Assembly: GCA_964508195.1 (NCBI GenBank)
Contig: CAZDSH010000035.1
Location: 1 to 16,851, forward strand
DNA: 16,851 nt
Origin: JAAYEV01 sp964508195
GTDB taxonomy: Bacteria > Bacillota > Clostridia > Ch29
Direction of reading: 5' to 3'
In this document: positions 1 through 7,011 of the stretch, piece after piece
Layout of the letters: every line of letters begins with the position of its first letter
Numbering within the stretch: position 1 is the stretch's first letter
Position numbers and translations under genes: made by a program
The notes under the pieces: generated by a model
What the model was told of the DNA's origin: nothing
Seen by the model: the letters and a program-made list of their open reading frames with translations, nothing else
Database searches by the model: none

Positions 1-64
1 CATTAATATAAGTCCCTTTTTTAGCTTGGGTATTACGTTTTGCGGAAACTCAAGTACTTATGCC

Positions 65-93
65 TTGACAGTTGTGCCTTGAAGTGTTAAAAT
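65..93 (+). promoter_or_regulatory. Sigma-A-type promoter of the homocysteine operon
   Basis: TTGACA (65-70) and TAAAAT (88-93) are separated by exactly 17 bp, and the -10 box lies about 24 bp upstream of the first riboswitch stem. This is the expected position for transcription of the SAM-I leader. Confidence 0.8.
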
Positions 94-116
94 TTAAACA
101 ATCTAATAAACATGGT

Positions 117-241
117 TCTCATCTAGAGAGGTGGAGGGACTGGCCCAATGAAACCTCGGCAACCTTTCAGCGGTTTTTAGTCTGAAAAGGTGCCAATTCC
201 AACGACGGGTATCGTCTATATCCGTTGAAAGATGAGGGAGG
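117..241 (+). ncRNA. SAM-I (S-box) riboswitch aptamer
   Basis: The S-box core is recognisable: GAGGGACTGGCCC near 134-146, then a GAAACCTCGGCAACC stretch, then GGTGCCAATTCC. The closing P1 helix can be formed by CTCATCT (118-124) with AGATGAG (230-236). The 3' strand of P1 (231-241) is also complementary over 11 positions (two G-U) to 262-272, the 5' arm of the terminator. That is the mutually exclusive antiterminator expected of this family: SAM binding should stabilise P1, free the terminator and switch the operon off. The downstream genes (homocysteine synthesis) fit this ligand. Confidence 0.95.
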
Positions 242-261
242 CTAAGGGCGTCAATTTTTTA

Positions 262-288
262 CCTCTTTCATCGGAAAGGGGTTTTTTT
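262..288 (+). terminator. Intrinsic terminator of the SAM-I riboswitch
   Basis: CCTCTTTC (262-269) pairs with GAAAGGGG (274-281) around a 4-nt loop, followed by seven T (282-288). It is the expression platform of the upstream aptamer; its 5' arm competes with the 3' P1 strand. Confidence 0.9.
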
Positions 289-329
289 ATTTGTATAAAA
301 GCCCCGCAAACAAAAAGGAGGCATAACAA

Positions 330-1748
330 ATGTCTAAGTTCAACAGATCCTACGAGGAGATAAACGAAAGGATTAAAAGCGGTAAGGCCATTGTATTAAC
401 CGCCGAGGAGTTCAAGGAAATGTCCAAAGAACAAGGCGTAAAAGAGGCAGGCCGGAAGGTGGATGTCGTCACAACAGGGACCTTCAGTCCTATGTGTTCT
501 TCCGGGGCTTTTATTAATTTTGGTCATAGCGATCCGCCGATAAAGATGTCTAAAGTATGGTTAAACGACGTGCCCGCTTATGGGGGCCTTGCGGCAGTGG
601 ATTCCTATATAGGTGCCACGGAGCTAGCGGAAAACAAAAAAAACCTCTACGGCGGTGCCCATGTGATAGAGGATATCGTCCGGGGTAAAAAAATTAGGCT
701 AAGGGCTATGGGCGCTAAGACTGATTGCTATCCGAGGGAATACATAGAAACTTGGGTAGACAAGGATACCCTTAACGAGTGCACATTGTTCAACCCTAGA
801 AATGTCTACCAGAACTATGGGGCCGCAACTAATTCTACAGATAGGGTGCTCTATACTTATATGGGTACATTACTTCCTAATTTCGGAAACATTGCCTATT
901 GTACCGCTGGCGAATTAAGCCCCCTTATAAACGATCCTAAACTGAGATCCATAGGCATAGGCACAAAAATTTTTCTAGGCGGTGCAAAGGGGTACATTGC
1001 TTGGAATGGCACCCAATACAACCCCGATAGGCAATGTCTAGGGAATGATACACCGGTGGGCCCTGCTAGGACATTAAGCCTTATTGGCAACTTAAAGGCT
1101 ATGGATCCAGCTTTTATTAAAGCGGCAACATTTCATAAATACGGTGTTAGCCTTTTCGTAGGTGTAGGGATACCAATACCGGTTCTCGATGAGGAGATGG
1201 CGGAGCACCTGTCCGTAGGGGATTGGGATATTAAGACTTCCCTAACGGATTACGGTATACCAAGGCGGGATCGGCCAACCCTTAGAACGGTGAGCTATGG
1301 AGAATTAAAATCCGGTTCGGTGAAGCTGCATAATAGGGAAGTGCCCTCCTCACCCCTATCCAGCCTGTATAAGGCTAGACGCATAGCCCAGATCCTTAAA
1401 GGCTGGATAATAAAGGGTGAGCTACAATTACATCCGCCGATAGATTATCTTCCTGAAAGGGGAACAGTGAAGCCCCTAAGGGAGGGGGGACATTTAGTGT
1501 TACGAACAAAAAAATCAAAGGTGCAGTCCGTAACCGTTGATGACGGCATAAGCATAAAAAGCGAGGAATGTGTGCACTGTGGCGCCTGTACCGGCGTCTG
1601 TACCGCTGGTGCCCTTAGGATGACAAAGCCCGATTGGAAACTTGTATTTAAACGGGAAAAATGTACGCTCTGTGGGCTTTGTGCCACTGCCTGCCCTTTA
1701 GGTATAATCAATGTAATGCCAAAGAGGCGCTATGCAAGCAATGAATAG
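330..1748 (+). CDS. Homocysteine biosynthesis protein: DUF39 (COG1900) with C-terminal double [4Fe-4S] ferredoxin motif
   Basis: A 472-residue protein. Residues 1 to about 370 match the DUF39/COG1900 family, which genetic work in Methanosarcina and Desulfovibrio links to making homocysteine directly from aspartate semialdehyde and a sulfide source, without O-acyl-homoserine. The C-terminus carries two ferredoxin motifs, C414-x2-C417-x2-C420-x3-C424 and C445-x2-C448-x2-C451-x3-C455, so the electron-transfer part is fused to the sulfurtransferase part. I see neither the CBS domain nor the NIL domain described for the Methanosarcina proteins. The start ATG has a strong SD (AAAGGAGG, 9 nt upstream). 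It is the first gene after a SAM-I riboswitch and overlaps the UPF0280 gene by 17 bp, as expected for a translationally coupled pair. Cytoplasmic; no signal peptide or membrane segment. Family assignment is firm; the exact reaction is inferred from the family. Confidence 0.9.
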   Translation: MSKFNRSYEEINERIKSGKAIVLTAEEFKEMSKEQGVKEAGRKVDVVTTGTFSPMCSSGAFINFGHSDPPIKMSKVWLNDVPAYGGLAAVDSYIGATELAENKKNLYGGAHVIEDIVRGKKIRLRAMGAKTDCYPREYIETWVDKDTLNECTLFNPRNVYQNYGAATNSTDRVLYTYMGTLLPNFGNIAYCTAGELSPLINDPKLRSIGIGTKIFLGGAKGYIAWNGTQYNPDRQCLGNDTPVGPARTLSLIGNLKAMDPAFIKAATFHKYGVSLFVGVGIPIPVLDEEMAEHLSVGDWDIKTSLTDYGIPRRDRPTLRTVSYGELKSGSVKLHNREVPSSPLSSLYKARRIAQILKGWIIKGELQLHPPIDYLPERGTVKPLREGGHLVLRTKKSKVQSVTVDDGISIKSEECVHCGACTGVCTAGALRMTKPDWKLVFKREKCTLCGLCATACPLGIINVMPKRRYASNE

Positions 1749-2493
1749 CAATTATGAGCCCAGATTTTATAGGGGCATTATGGGGGCGGATCGCTTTAAA
1801 AGCTTCGCCGTAACCTTTAAAGAGACGGACTTATGGATAGGCGTCGATCCTAAGCATTATTGTACCGGTATGAAAAATTACACGCAGGATCTCCTTAAGG
1901 GGCTGAGGGCTTCGCTGGAGGGGTATATACGAAGGGAGCCGGATTTCTTTTACTCCCTTACGCCTTATAAGGTTTCGAAAAGAGCACCTAATATTGTTAC
2001 TACTATGGCTAGGGCCGCTTCTAAAGCAAAGGTGGGCCCCATGGCCGCCGTAGCCGGCGTGTTCTCGCAATGGATCGGGCAATCCTTGGAAAGGGCCTAC
2101 GGCCTAAGGGAAATTATAGTCGAAAATGGCGGCGATATATATATAAATACGAGGAAATCAGCAACTTTTTCCGTCTATGCCGGGAAATGCGGCCTCCCGG
2201 ATCAGATAATGTTCGAGGTGCCCTCTTATTTGTTTCCCGTAGGGGTTTGTACTTCGTCAGGGACCCTGGGCCATTCCTTCAGTTTTGGGATCGCCGACGC
2301 GGTGACGGTAATTTGCAAAGATGTAGGTTTGGCGGACGCCTACGCAACGTATTTCTGTAATGCCGTTCAACCGGGTAAAGATATAATGGATGTACTCGAA
2401 TTGTCGTCGCAATACGAAGACGTTATTGCAATAGTGATAATCTCCGAAGGGAAGTTCGGCATCCGTGGCGATGTAAGGATATTACCTAGGTAG
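1732..2493 (+). CDS. UPF0280 (COG2122) ApbE-like protein, homocysteine pathway partner
   Basis: A 253-residue protein of the UPF0280 family, related in fold to ApbE flavin transferases. Visible family blocks are KVGPMAAVAG (100-109), VENGGDIYI (130-138) and the Ser/Gly-rich stretch ending FSFGIADA (about 176-190). COG2122 was identified with COG1900 as a requirement for homocysteine formation in anaerobes, and a role in supplying persulfide sulfur has been proposed; the chemistry is not settled. It overlaps the end of the DUF39 gene and shares its SAM control. The start at 1732 has GAGG 4 nt upstream; an in-frame ATG at 1741 is the alternative (spacing 13). The gene ends two bases before a hairpin shared with the convergent metH operon. 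Confidence 0.88.
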   Translation: MQAMNSNYEPRFYRGIMGADRFKSFAVTFKETDLWIGVDPKHYCTGMKNYTQDLLKGLRASLEGYIRREPDFFYSLTPYKVSKRAPNIVTTMARAASKAKVGPMAAVAGVFSQWIGQSLERAYGLREIIVENGGDIYINTRKSATFSVYAGKCGLPDQIMFEVPSYLFPVGVCTSSGTLGHSFSFGIADAVTVICKDVGLADAYATYFCNAVQPGKDIMDVLELSSQYEDVIAIVIISEGKFGIRGDVRILPR

Positions 2494-2494
2494 T

Positions 2495-2545
2495 AGAACG
2501 ACTAAGGGGCCATACCTTTATGGTGTATGGTCCCTTCGTCGTTCT
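2495..2545. terminator. Bidirectional hairpin between the two convergent methionine operons
   Basis: AGAACGAC (2495-2502) pairs with GTCGTTCT (2538-2545), and AGGGGCCATAC (2505-2515) pairs with GTATGGTCCCT (2525-2535), giving about 19 bp around a short loop. It sits between stops at 2493 (+) and 2552 (-). Neither side has a long T tract, so it may act as a weak terminator or as a 3'-end stabilising structure for both transcripts. Confidence 0.75.
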
Positions 2546-2551
2546 GAATTA

Positions 2552-3238
2552 TTATCCCTTCATACATGCCCAGGTACTGCAATTACTGCAGCTACCTGCC
2601 CCGCTGCAATGACCTTTACCCCTATTGCCGACGGGGTACGTAGCTTGTTTTTTATCCGTTGACCACCCGATAAGGGCGGTAATGGATTTAACCGGTTCTA
2701 GAAGATAGCCCGGTCCCACAGTTATATCGGGTTTTGTGTCCAACAGCTCCAATATCCCCGGTTGGTCCCTGAGGGACCAGTCACCGTACCCCGGGCTAAA
2801 CCTTAGGGAGGGATAAAGACCCTTGTTACCCTTAGTCCTTGCCATTAAATTATAAAACCTATCCACGACGGCTTCTACGGCGAAGGAACCTAACATATCG
2901 GATACGGTGCCTTCCCATAGCGTACCCTGTTTCATACAGGCTTCGCTATAGCGGGGCAGGGCATGCCCCAGAGTCGCGGCTACTAATGTACCCTCGACAT
3001 ATCCCCTAAGGCCTTTGGATACGTAAAAACTGTTTACGGTTAAAAGATTATCCCCTAAGATTATGCTGCCTTCATTACGGGCTTTTAACGGGGTATCAAT
3101 CCAATAGACCTTTGGTCGTATATAGTTTGCCAGTTTCTCCGCTATATTCTCCGCGCCCTTTAGTTCGGGATGGGCCATTATTATGTCTACTATGTCGAGG
3201 TTTAAATTTTTATTATATACAGTGGGCCAATCCTTCAT
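2552..3238 (-). CDS. Stand-alone MetH activation-domain-like protein with Cys4 tail
   Basis: A 228-residue protein resembling the C-terminal vitamin B12-dependent methionine synthase activation domain, which in E. coli MetH binds SAM and reductively remethylates inactive cob(II)alamin. The neighbouring metH lacks this domain, so this gene very likely supplies it in trans, as the stand-alone protein TM0269 is thought to do in Thermotoga. Family-like segments are YPSLRFSPGYGDWSL (about 142-156) and VGPGYLLEPVKSITALIGW (about 175-193), which correspond to the conserved RxxPGYG and SAM-region blocks of MetH. The C-terminus ends in four cysteines, C211-x5-C217-x2-C220-x4-C225, which could bind an Fe-S cluster or another metal. 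It overlaps the end of metF by 26 bp and is the last gene of the SAM-controlled operon. Activation role: strong inference; Cys-tail role: unknown. Confidence 0.85.
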   Translation of the reverse strand: MKDWPTVYNKNLNLDIVDIIMAHPELKGAENIAEKLANYIRPKVYWIDTPLKARNEGSIILGDNLLTVNSFYVSKGLRGYVEGTLVAATLGHALPRYSEACMKQGTLWEGTVSDMLGSFAVEAVVDRFYNLMARTKGNKGLYPSLRFSPGYGDWSLRDQPGILELLDTKPDITVGPGYLLEPVKSITALIGWSTDKKQATYPVGNRGKGHCSGAGSCSNCSTWACMKG

Positions 3239-4109
3239 CGTTTAAACCTGCTCCCTTTAATATTTCTTCCGTCAACGCCATATCCCCCATAGGGAAAATA
3301 TGCACCCCGGATACCAAGGGTTTCATATTATGTATAAGCTCCCTGGCTATATCAACGGCCGCATCTCTACCCTTTGTGGATACCCTGTCAATGAGGCCCT
3401 CGGGCACATCCATGCCCGGCACATTTTTGTTAAGGTACCGTGCAAGTTTGGCACTTTTTAAGGGCAATAGTCCGTATATTATTGGTGCCGTTTCTGGGGG
3501 CAGTTTTTCCTGGAACTCTCCGAGCTTATCCATATCGAATATAGGCTGCGTCTGAAAGAACTTTACACCGTTTTCCATCTTACGCTGCATCCGTTCTATT
3601 TCGGCATCTAAATCATCGGCACCGGGATTTGCCACAGCACCTATGAAGAGGTCCGTCTTATGTTCCAAGGGATTATTCATTAAATCGTATCCTTTATTAA
3701 GCTTATTGGCTATACCCGCCAGACCTATGGAATCCATTTCGAACACGCCCGTGGCATCAGGGTGGTCACCGGACTGTGGCTTATCCCCGGTTAACGTTAA
3801 TATATTTTCTACGCCGAGGGCGTATGCACCTAGGAGTTCCGATTGAAGGCCCATAATATTTCTGTCTCTACAGGTTAGGTGAAAAATAGTTTCCAGTTCG
3901 AGTTTCTCCTGGATGAGGTAAGCTAATGCAATAGGGCTCATGCGCATATTGGCCATAGGGCTATCCGCGATATTAACTGCATCTACGCTCCGTGCCAGCC
4001 GCCATATACTGTTATAAACATTCCAAGGGCTTGACCCCTTAGGCGGATCAATCTCCATAGTTACAACAAACCTTTTTTGTTCTAATTTTTCTCGCAATGT
4101 GACTTTCAT
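3213..4109 (-). CDS. metF: Methylenetetrahydrofolate reductase (MetF family)
   Basis: A 298-residue protein, close to the usual size of bacterial MetF (about 290-300). It reduces 5,10-methylene-THF to 5-methyl-THF, the methyl donor for MetH. Visible features are the N-terminal strand VVTMEIDPPKG (about 14-24) with the catalytic-type Glu, HLTCRDRN (about 77-84), a NILTLTGDKP flavin-site segment (about 101-110), and KFFQTQPIFD (about 184-193), all typical of the FAD TIM barrel. There is no C-terminal extension. It lies 1 bp downstream of the metH stop with its AGGAGG SD inside the end of metH, so the two are co-translated. Whether the electron donor is NADH, ferredoxin or a bifurcating partner cannot be read here; no metV-type zinc-binding partner gene is adjacent. 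Confidence 0.93.
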   Translation of the reverse strand: MKVTLREKLEQKRFVVTMEIDPPKGSSPWNVYNSIWRLARSVDAVNIADSPMANMRMSPIALAYLIQEKLELETIFHLTCRDRNIMGLQSELLGAYALGVENILTLTGDKPQSGDHPDATGVFEMDSIGLAGIANKLNKGYDLMNNPLEHKTDLFIGAVANPGADDLDAEIERMQRKMENGVKFFQTQPIFDMDKLGEFQEKLPPETAPIIYGLLPLKSAKLARYLNKNVPGMDVPEGLIDRVSTKGRDAAVDIARELIHNMKPLVSGVHIFPMGDMALTEEILKGAGLNDEGLAHCI

Positions 4110-4110
4110 G

Positions 4111-6531
4111 TTATTGCCTCCTTAATTTTTCTATTATATTAACTGCATCTACCGCATCTTTGCCGTATCCATCGGCACCGACCTTTGATGCAAATTCCCG
4201 CGTTACCACCGCGCCGCCTATTATAATCTTTATGCCGGGGGCAGCTTTTTTCAAGGCTTCTATAGTTCCCGGTATTTCGACCATAGTCGTCGTCATCAAT
4301 GCGCTAAGGGCTGCATAGTCTGCTCCCTCTTTCAAAGCAGCCTTTACGAATTCCTCGGGCGGAACATTTTTACCAAGGTCTATTGTTTTATACCCATGAT
4401 TTTTTAGCATAACCGCAACCATGTTTTTACCTATATCGTGTATATCTCCCTTAACGGTACCTATGACTACTGTACCTTTGTTAGGTACTTCGCCGCCGGC
4501 TATGGCGAAATAATGTTCTAAAACACCGAAGGCTTTTTGTGCCGTCTCTGCACTTAGCATAAGCTGTGGCAGGTAGTATTCACCGATCTCATATAAATGT
4601 CCGACGGCGTCTAGGGCCGGTACAAGACCTTTATCTATTATCTCCTGGGGTTTCAATCCGTCAGTTAATAATTTTTCTACTAGGGGCCCCACGTTTTGGA
4701 ATCCTTTTACGATAGCCCTTTTAATTGTTTCAATGCTTACCGGTTCATTCTCGTCTCCGTTGACGTCCTCGACGGTTGTTTCTTCCTTTGCCCAGGTTAA
4801 AAACTGTTCGGCGTTTTTGTCCCTCCCGGCTAGGAGCGATGCCCCGCGCCATGCCTGCATAATGGAAGCGTCCAGGGGGTTTATTATCGCTGCGTCTAAG
4901 CCATTGGCTATGGCCATCGCCAGGAAGGTTGCGTTTATAATATCCCTCCGAGGCAGGCCATAGGAGATATTACTTATGCCGAGGATAGTGTTTACATCCA
5001 AATGTTCCTTTATCATGTTCAACGCTTTTAATGTTTCAATGGCGGCGGTCCTATCGGAGCCCACTGCAAGGGCGAGGGTATCTATATAAATATCCCCTAG
5101 GGGGATGCCATAGCGTTTGCATGCATCCACAATCTTTTCGGCGACTCTAAAACGTCCCTTTGCGGTGTTAGGGATGCCTTCTTCGTCCAGGGTAAGGCCT
5201 ACTATTGCGGCACCATAGCGCTTAACCAGGGGAAGGATACAATCTAGACTTTTTTGTTCGCCGTTAACCGAATTTACCAGGGCTTTTCCGTGGAACGTTT
5301 GAAGGCCCTTTTCTATGACCTTCGGATCGGTGGAATCTATAACAATAGGTATCCCTACGCTCCTTTGTAATATATTTATTATCCGATACATTGCATCAGC
5401 TTGATCTATATCCGGCGCACCAACATTGATATCTAGGATATGGGCCCCGGCGTCCTTCTGGGCCTCGGCCTCTTTTTGTATCCTTTGATAGTCTTTGTTT
5501 ACCAAGTCCCTGATCATAGATTTTCGGGATGTGGGGTTTATCCTTTCGCCGATTATAAGGGGTGGTTTCGTTGGTATAGCCTTTATAACCCTATTACAGC
5601 TTACAAGATAACCGCCGCGTTTGGCCTTTTTCCGTGGCGGGCTTTTGGTACAGGACACCCTTTCCTTAAGAAGGCGCGTATGTTCCGGGGTGCTACCACA
5701 GCAACTGCCTAAAATATTAACCCCCGCGGCGATATACTTTTCCATAGCCCCTAAGAAAGCTTCAGGGCCAAGGGGGTAAATCGTGTCATCCCCCTTCATA
5801 TAAGGTATACCTGCATTAGGTTGCACTATAATGGGGAGGTCGGTATGCCTTTGCATTTCAATTACATTTTCGTATAATTCTTCGGGACCCCCGGAACAGT
5901 TTGCTCCTAGGGCCGCGGCACCCATACTCTCTAATACGACGGCTGCAGCGGCGGGGCTTACGCCCGTTAGGGTATGGCTACCGTTGTATGTGAGGCAGCA
6001 GATAACGGGAAGGGCACAAACATCCTTAGCTGCCAAAAGTGCCGCCCTTATTTCGCCGAGGTCTCCGAAGGTTTCAAGGAGTAAGAAATCCGGGGCGCCA
6101 TCGACTAATGCCTCGACCTGTTCCCGAAATACGTCGTATGCAACAGTGAAGGGCATATCCCCCGAAGGGGTTACAAAACGACCCGTGGGGCCTAGGGATG
6201 CGGCGACATAAACCGTTGTTCCCTCCGTCGCCCTTCGGGCTATTTCCACAGCCCTGTAGTTTAATTCTTTAACTTTATCCTGTGCACCGTGTAAAGAGAG
6301 CTTTATCCTGCTACCACCGAAGGAATTCGTCGTTATAATGTCGGCCCCTGCCTCGATATAGGATTTATGAATTTTTAGTATGGTATCCGGCGATTCTATA
6401 TTCATAAGTTCCGGGCAATGGCCAGCGCGTAGCCCCTCGTTTATAAGCATAGTGCCCATAGCTCCGTCAAATGTAAGAACCTTATCCAGTATATTAATAT
6501 CCTTTATTTTAGCCCCCCCCTTAGAAATCAA
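4111..6531 (-). CDS. metH: Cobalamin-dependent methionine synthase lacking the activation domain
   Basis: An 806-residue MetH that transfers a methyl group from methyl-THF through cobalamin to homocysteine. Domain order: homocysteine-binding barrel (about 17-300) starting FDGAMGT with zinc ligands C212, C277 and C278; pterin-binding barrel (about 323-570, starting LIIGERINPTSRK); cobalamin cap and Rossmann domains (about 595-806) with D696-x-H698-x2-G701, His698 being the cobalt ligand. E. coli MetH has 1227 residues; the missing C-terminal activation module is encoded by the gene at 2552-3238. The first in-frame ATG is Met25 inside conserved FDGAMGT, so translation must begin at a non-ATG codon. 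TTG at 6531 is the best choice, with AGGAAGGG 4 nt upstream, but that SD is part of the riboswitch terminator stem. A G8 run follows the start (codons 4-6). Confidence 0.95.
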   Translation of the reverse strand: MISKGGAKIKDINILDKVLTFDGAMGTMLINEGLRAGHCPELMNIESPDTILKIHKSYIEAGADIITTNSFGGSRIKLSLHGAQDKVKELNYRAVEIARRATEGTTVYVAASLGPTGRFVTPSGDMPFTVAYDVFREQVEALVDGAPDFLLLETFGDLGEIRAALLAAKDVCALPVICCLTYNGSHTLTGVSPAAAAVVLESMGAAALGANCSGGPEELYENVIEMQRHTDLPIIVQPNAGIPYMKGDDTIYPLGPEAFLGAMEKYIAAGVNILGSCCGSTPEHTRLLKERVSCTKSPPRKKAKRGGYLVSCNRVIKAIPTKPPLIIGERINPTSRKSMIRDLVNKDYQRIQKEAEAQKDAGAHILDINVGAPDIDQADAMYRIINILQRSVGIPIVIDSTDPKVIEKGLQTFHGKALVNSVNGEQKSLDCILPLVKRYGAAIVGLTLDEEGIPNTAKGRFRVAEKIVDACKRYGIPLGDIYIDTLALAVGSDRTAAIETLKALNMIKEHLDVNTILGISNISYGLPRRDIINATFLAMAIANGLDAAIINPLDASIMQAWRGASLLAGRDKNAEQFLTWAKEETTVEDVNGDENEPVSIETIKRAIVKGFQNVGPLVEKLLTDGLKPQEIIDKGLVPALDAVGHLYEIGEYYLPQLMLSAETAQKAFGVLEHYFAIAGGEVPNKGTVVIGTVKGDIHDIGKNMVAVMLKNHGYKTIDLGKNVPPEEFVKAALKEGADYAALSALMTTTMVEIPGTIEALKKAAPGIKIIIGGAVVTREFASKVGADGYGKDAVDAVNIIEKLRRQ

Positions 6532-6558
6532 AAATCCCTTCCTGGTAAAAAGGAAGGG
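6530..6558 (-). terminator. Intrinsic terminator of the metH SAM-I riboswitch
   Basis: On the minus strand CCCTTCCT (6558-6551) pairs with AGGAAGGG (6543-6536) around a 7-nt loop and is followed by ATTTTT (6535-6530). The 3' arm doubles as the apparent SD of metH, so closing this hairpin should both end transcription and hide the ribosome-binding site. Confidence 0.88.
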
Positions 6559-6570
6559 TACCTATTAAAT

Positions 6571-6680
6571 CCTTATCTACCAGAACGAGCGTTCTGCTGG
6601 AATTGGCACCTTTATAGACCTAGGTCTAAAGGTTGCCGAGGCTTCATAGGGCCAGTCCCTCCGCCTACTCTCGATAAGAG
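6571..6680 (-). ncRNA. SAM-I (S-box) riboswitch of the metH-metF operon
   Basis: Read on the minus strand, the core GGAGGGACTGGCCCTATGAAGCC, then CTCGGCAACC, then AAGGTGCCAATTCC matches the first riboswitch of the window closely. P1 can be closed by CTTATC (6678-6673) with GATAAG (6577-6572). The terminator at 6530-6558 follows, and AAGGA next to P1 can pair with TCCTT in its 5' arm, which suggests the usual antitermination switch. SAM should repress metH, metF and the activator gene. Confidence 0.94.
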
Positions 6681-6730
6681 CAAAATTTAGTTTTGTTTGT
6701 CTTAGGCTGTAGCTGATTATATTAATAAAT

Positions 6731-6759
6731 ATAGTAACAGTTTGTAATGCCTTTGTCAA
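6731..6759 (-). promoter_or_regulatory. Sigma-A-type promoter of metH-metF
   Basis: On the minus strand TTGACA (6759-6754) and TACTAT (6736-6731) have a 17-bp spacer, 51 bp upstream of the riboswitch P1 stem. Confidence 0.75.
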
Positions 6760-7011
6760 ATGCGTGCTGCCAACAATTTATCTCCTTTAGGTTATATATA
6801 TCCGACAGCACAGTATATACATTACTTTGCAACGGGGCACCTAGGTTATTTATACTGTATAGGATATTTCATTGGGCTTTTAATTTACCCCTTATCGGCC
6901 CCTTTGTTTTTGTAACTCGCCGGGCATTTTTAAAATTTTTTAAAAAACTATTGCATAATAATACGTCGTAGTGTATAATTATGATTAAAATTATGAAAGA
7001 GGCGTATTACT
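6760..7011. other. Divergent metH-argF intergenic region
   Basis: No convincing gene. It contains the argF promoter (6951-6979) and an 8-bp inverted repeat, ACAGTATA (6810-6817) and TATACTGT (6851-6858). The open frame at 6747-6971 (+) has no SD and no recognisable family, so it is not called. Confidence 0.6.
6951..6979 (+). promoter_or_regulatory. argF promoter with possible ArgR operator
   Basis: TTGCAT (6951-6956) and a perfect TATAAT (6974-6979) are spaced by 17 bp, 32 bp upstream of the argF ATG. The -10 region is embedded in AGTGTATAATTATGATTA (6970-6987), which I score as 12 of 18 matches to the E. coli-type ARG box. The promoter is well supported; ArgR binding is only suggested. Confidence 0.7.

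Noticed and set aside
2070..2360. 96-residue plus-strand frame inside the UPF0280 gene
   Set aside because: Out-of-frame overlap; Arg-rich nonsense composition, no SD.
3112..3555. 147-residue plus-strand frame inside metF/activator genes
   Set aside because: Antisense to two well-supported genes; no family resemblance or SD.
5831..6211. 126-residue plus-strand frame inside metH
   Set aside because: Antisense shadow of the conserved homocysteine-binding domain.
6747..6971. 74-residue frame between metH and argF
   Set aside because: Overlaps both promoters, no SD, no recognisable family.
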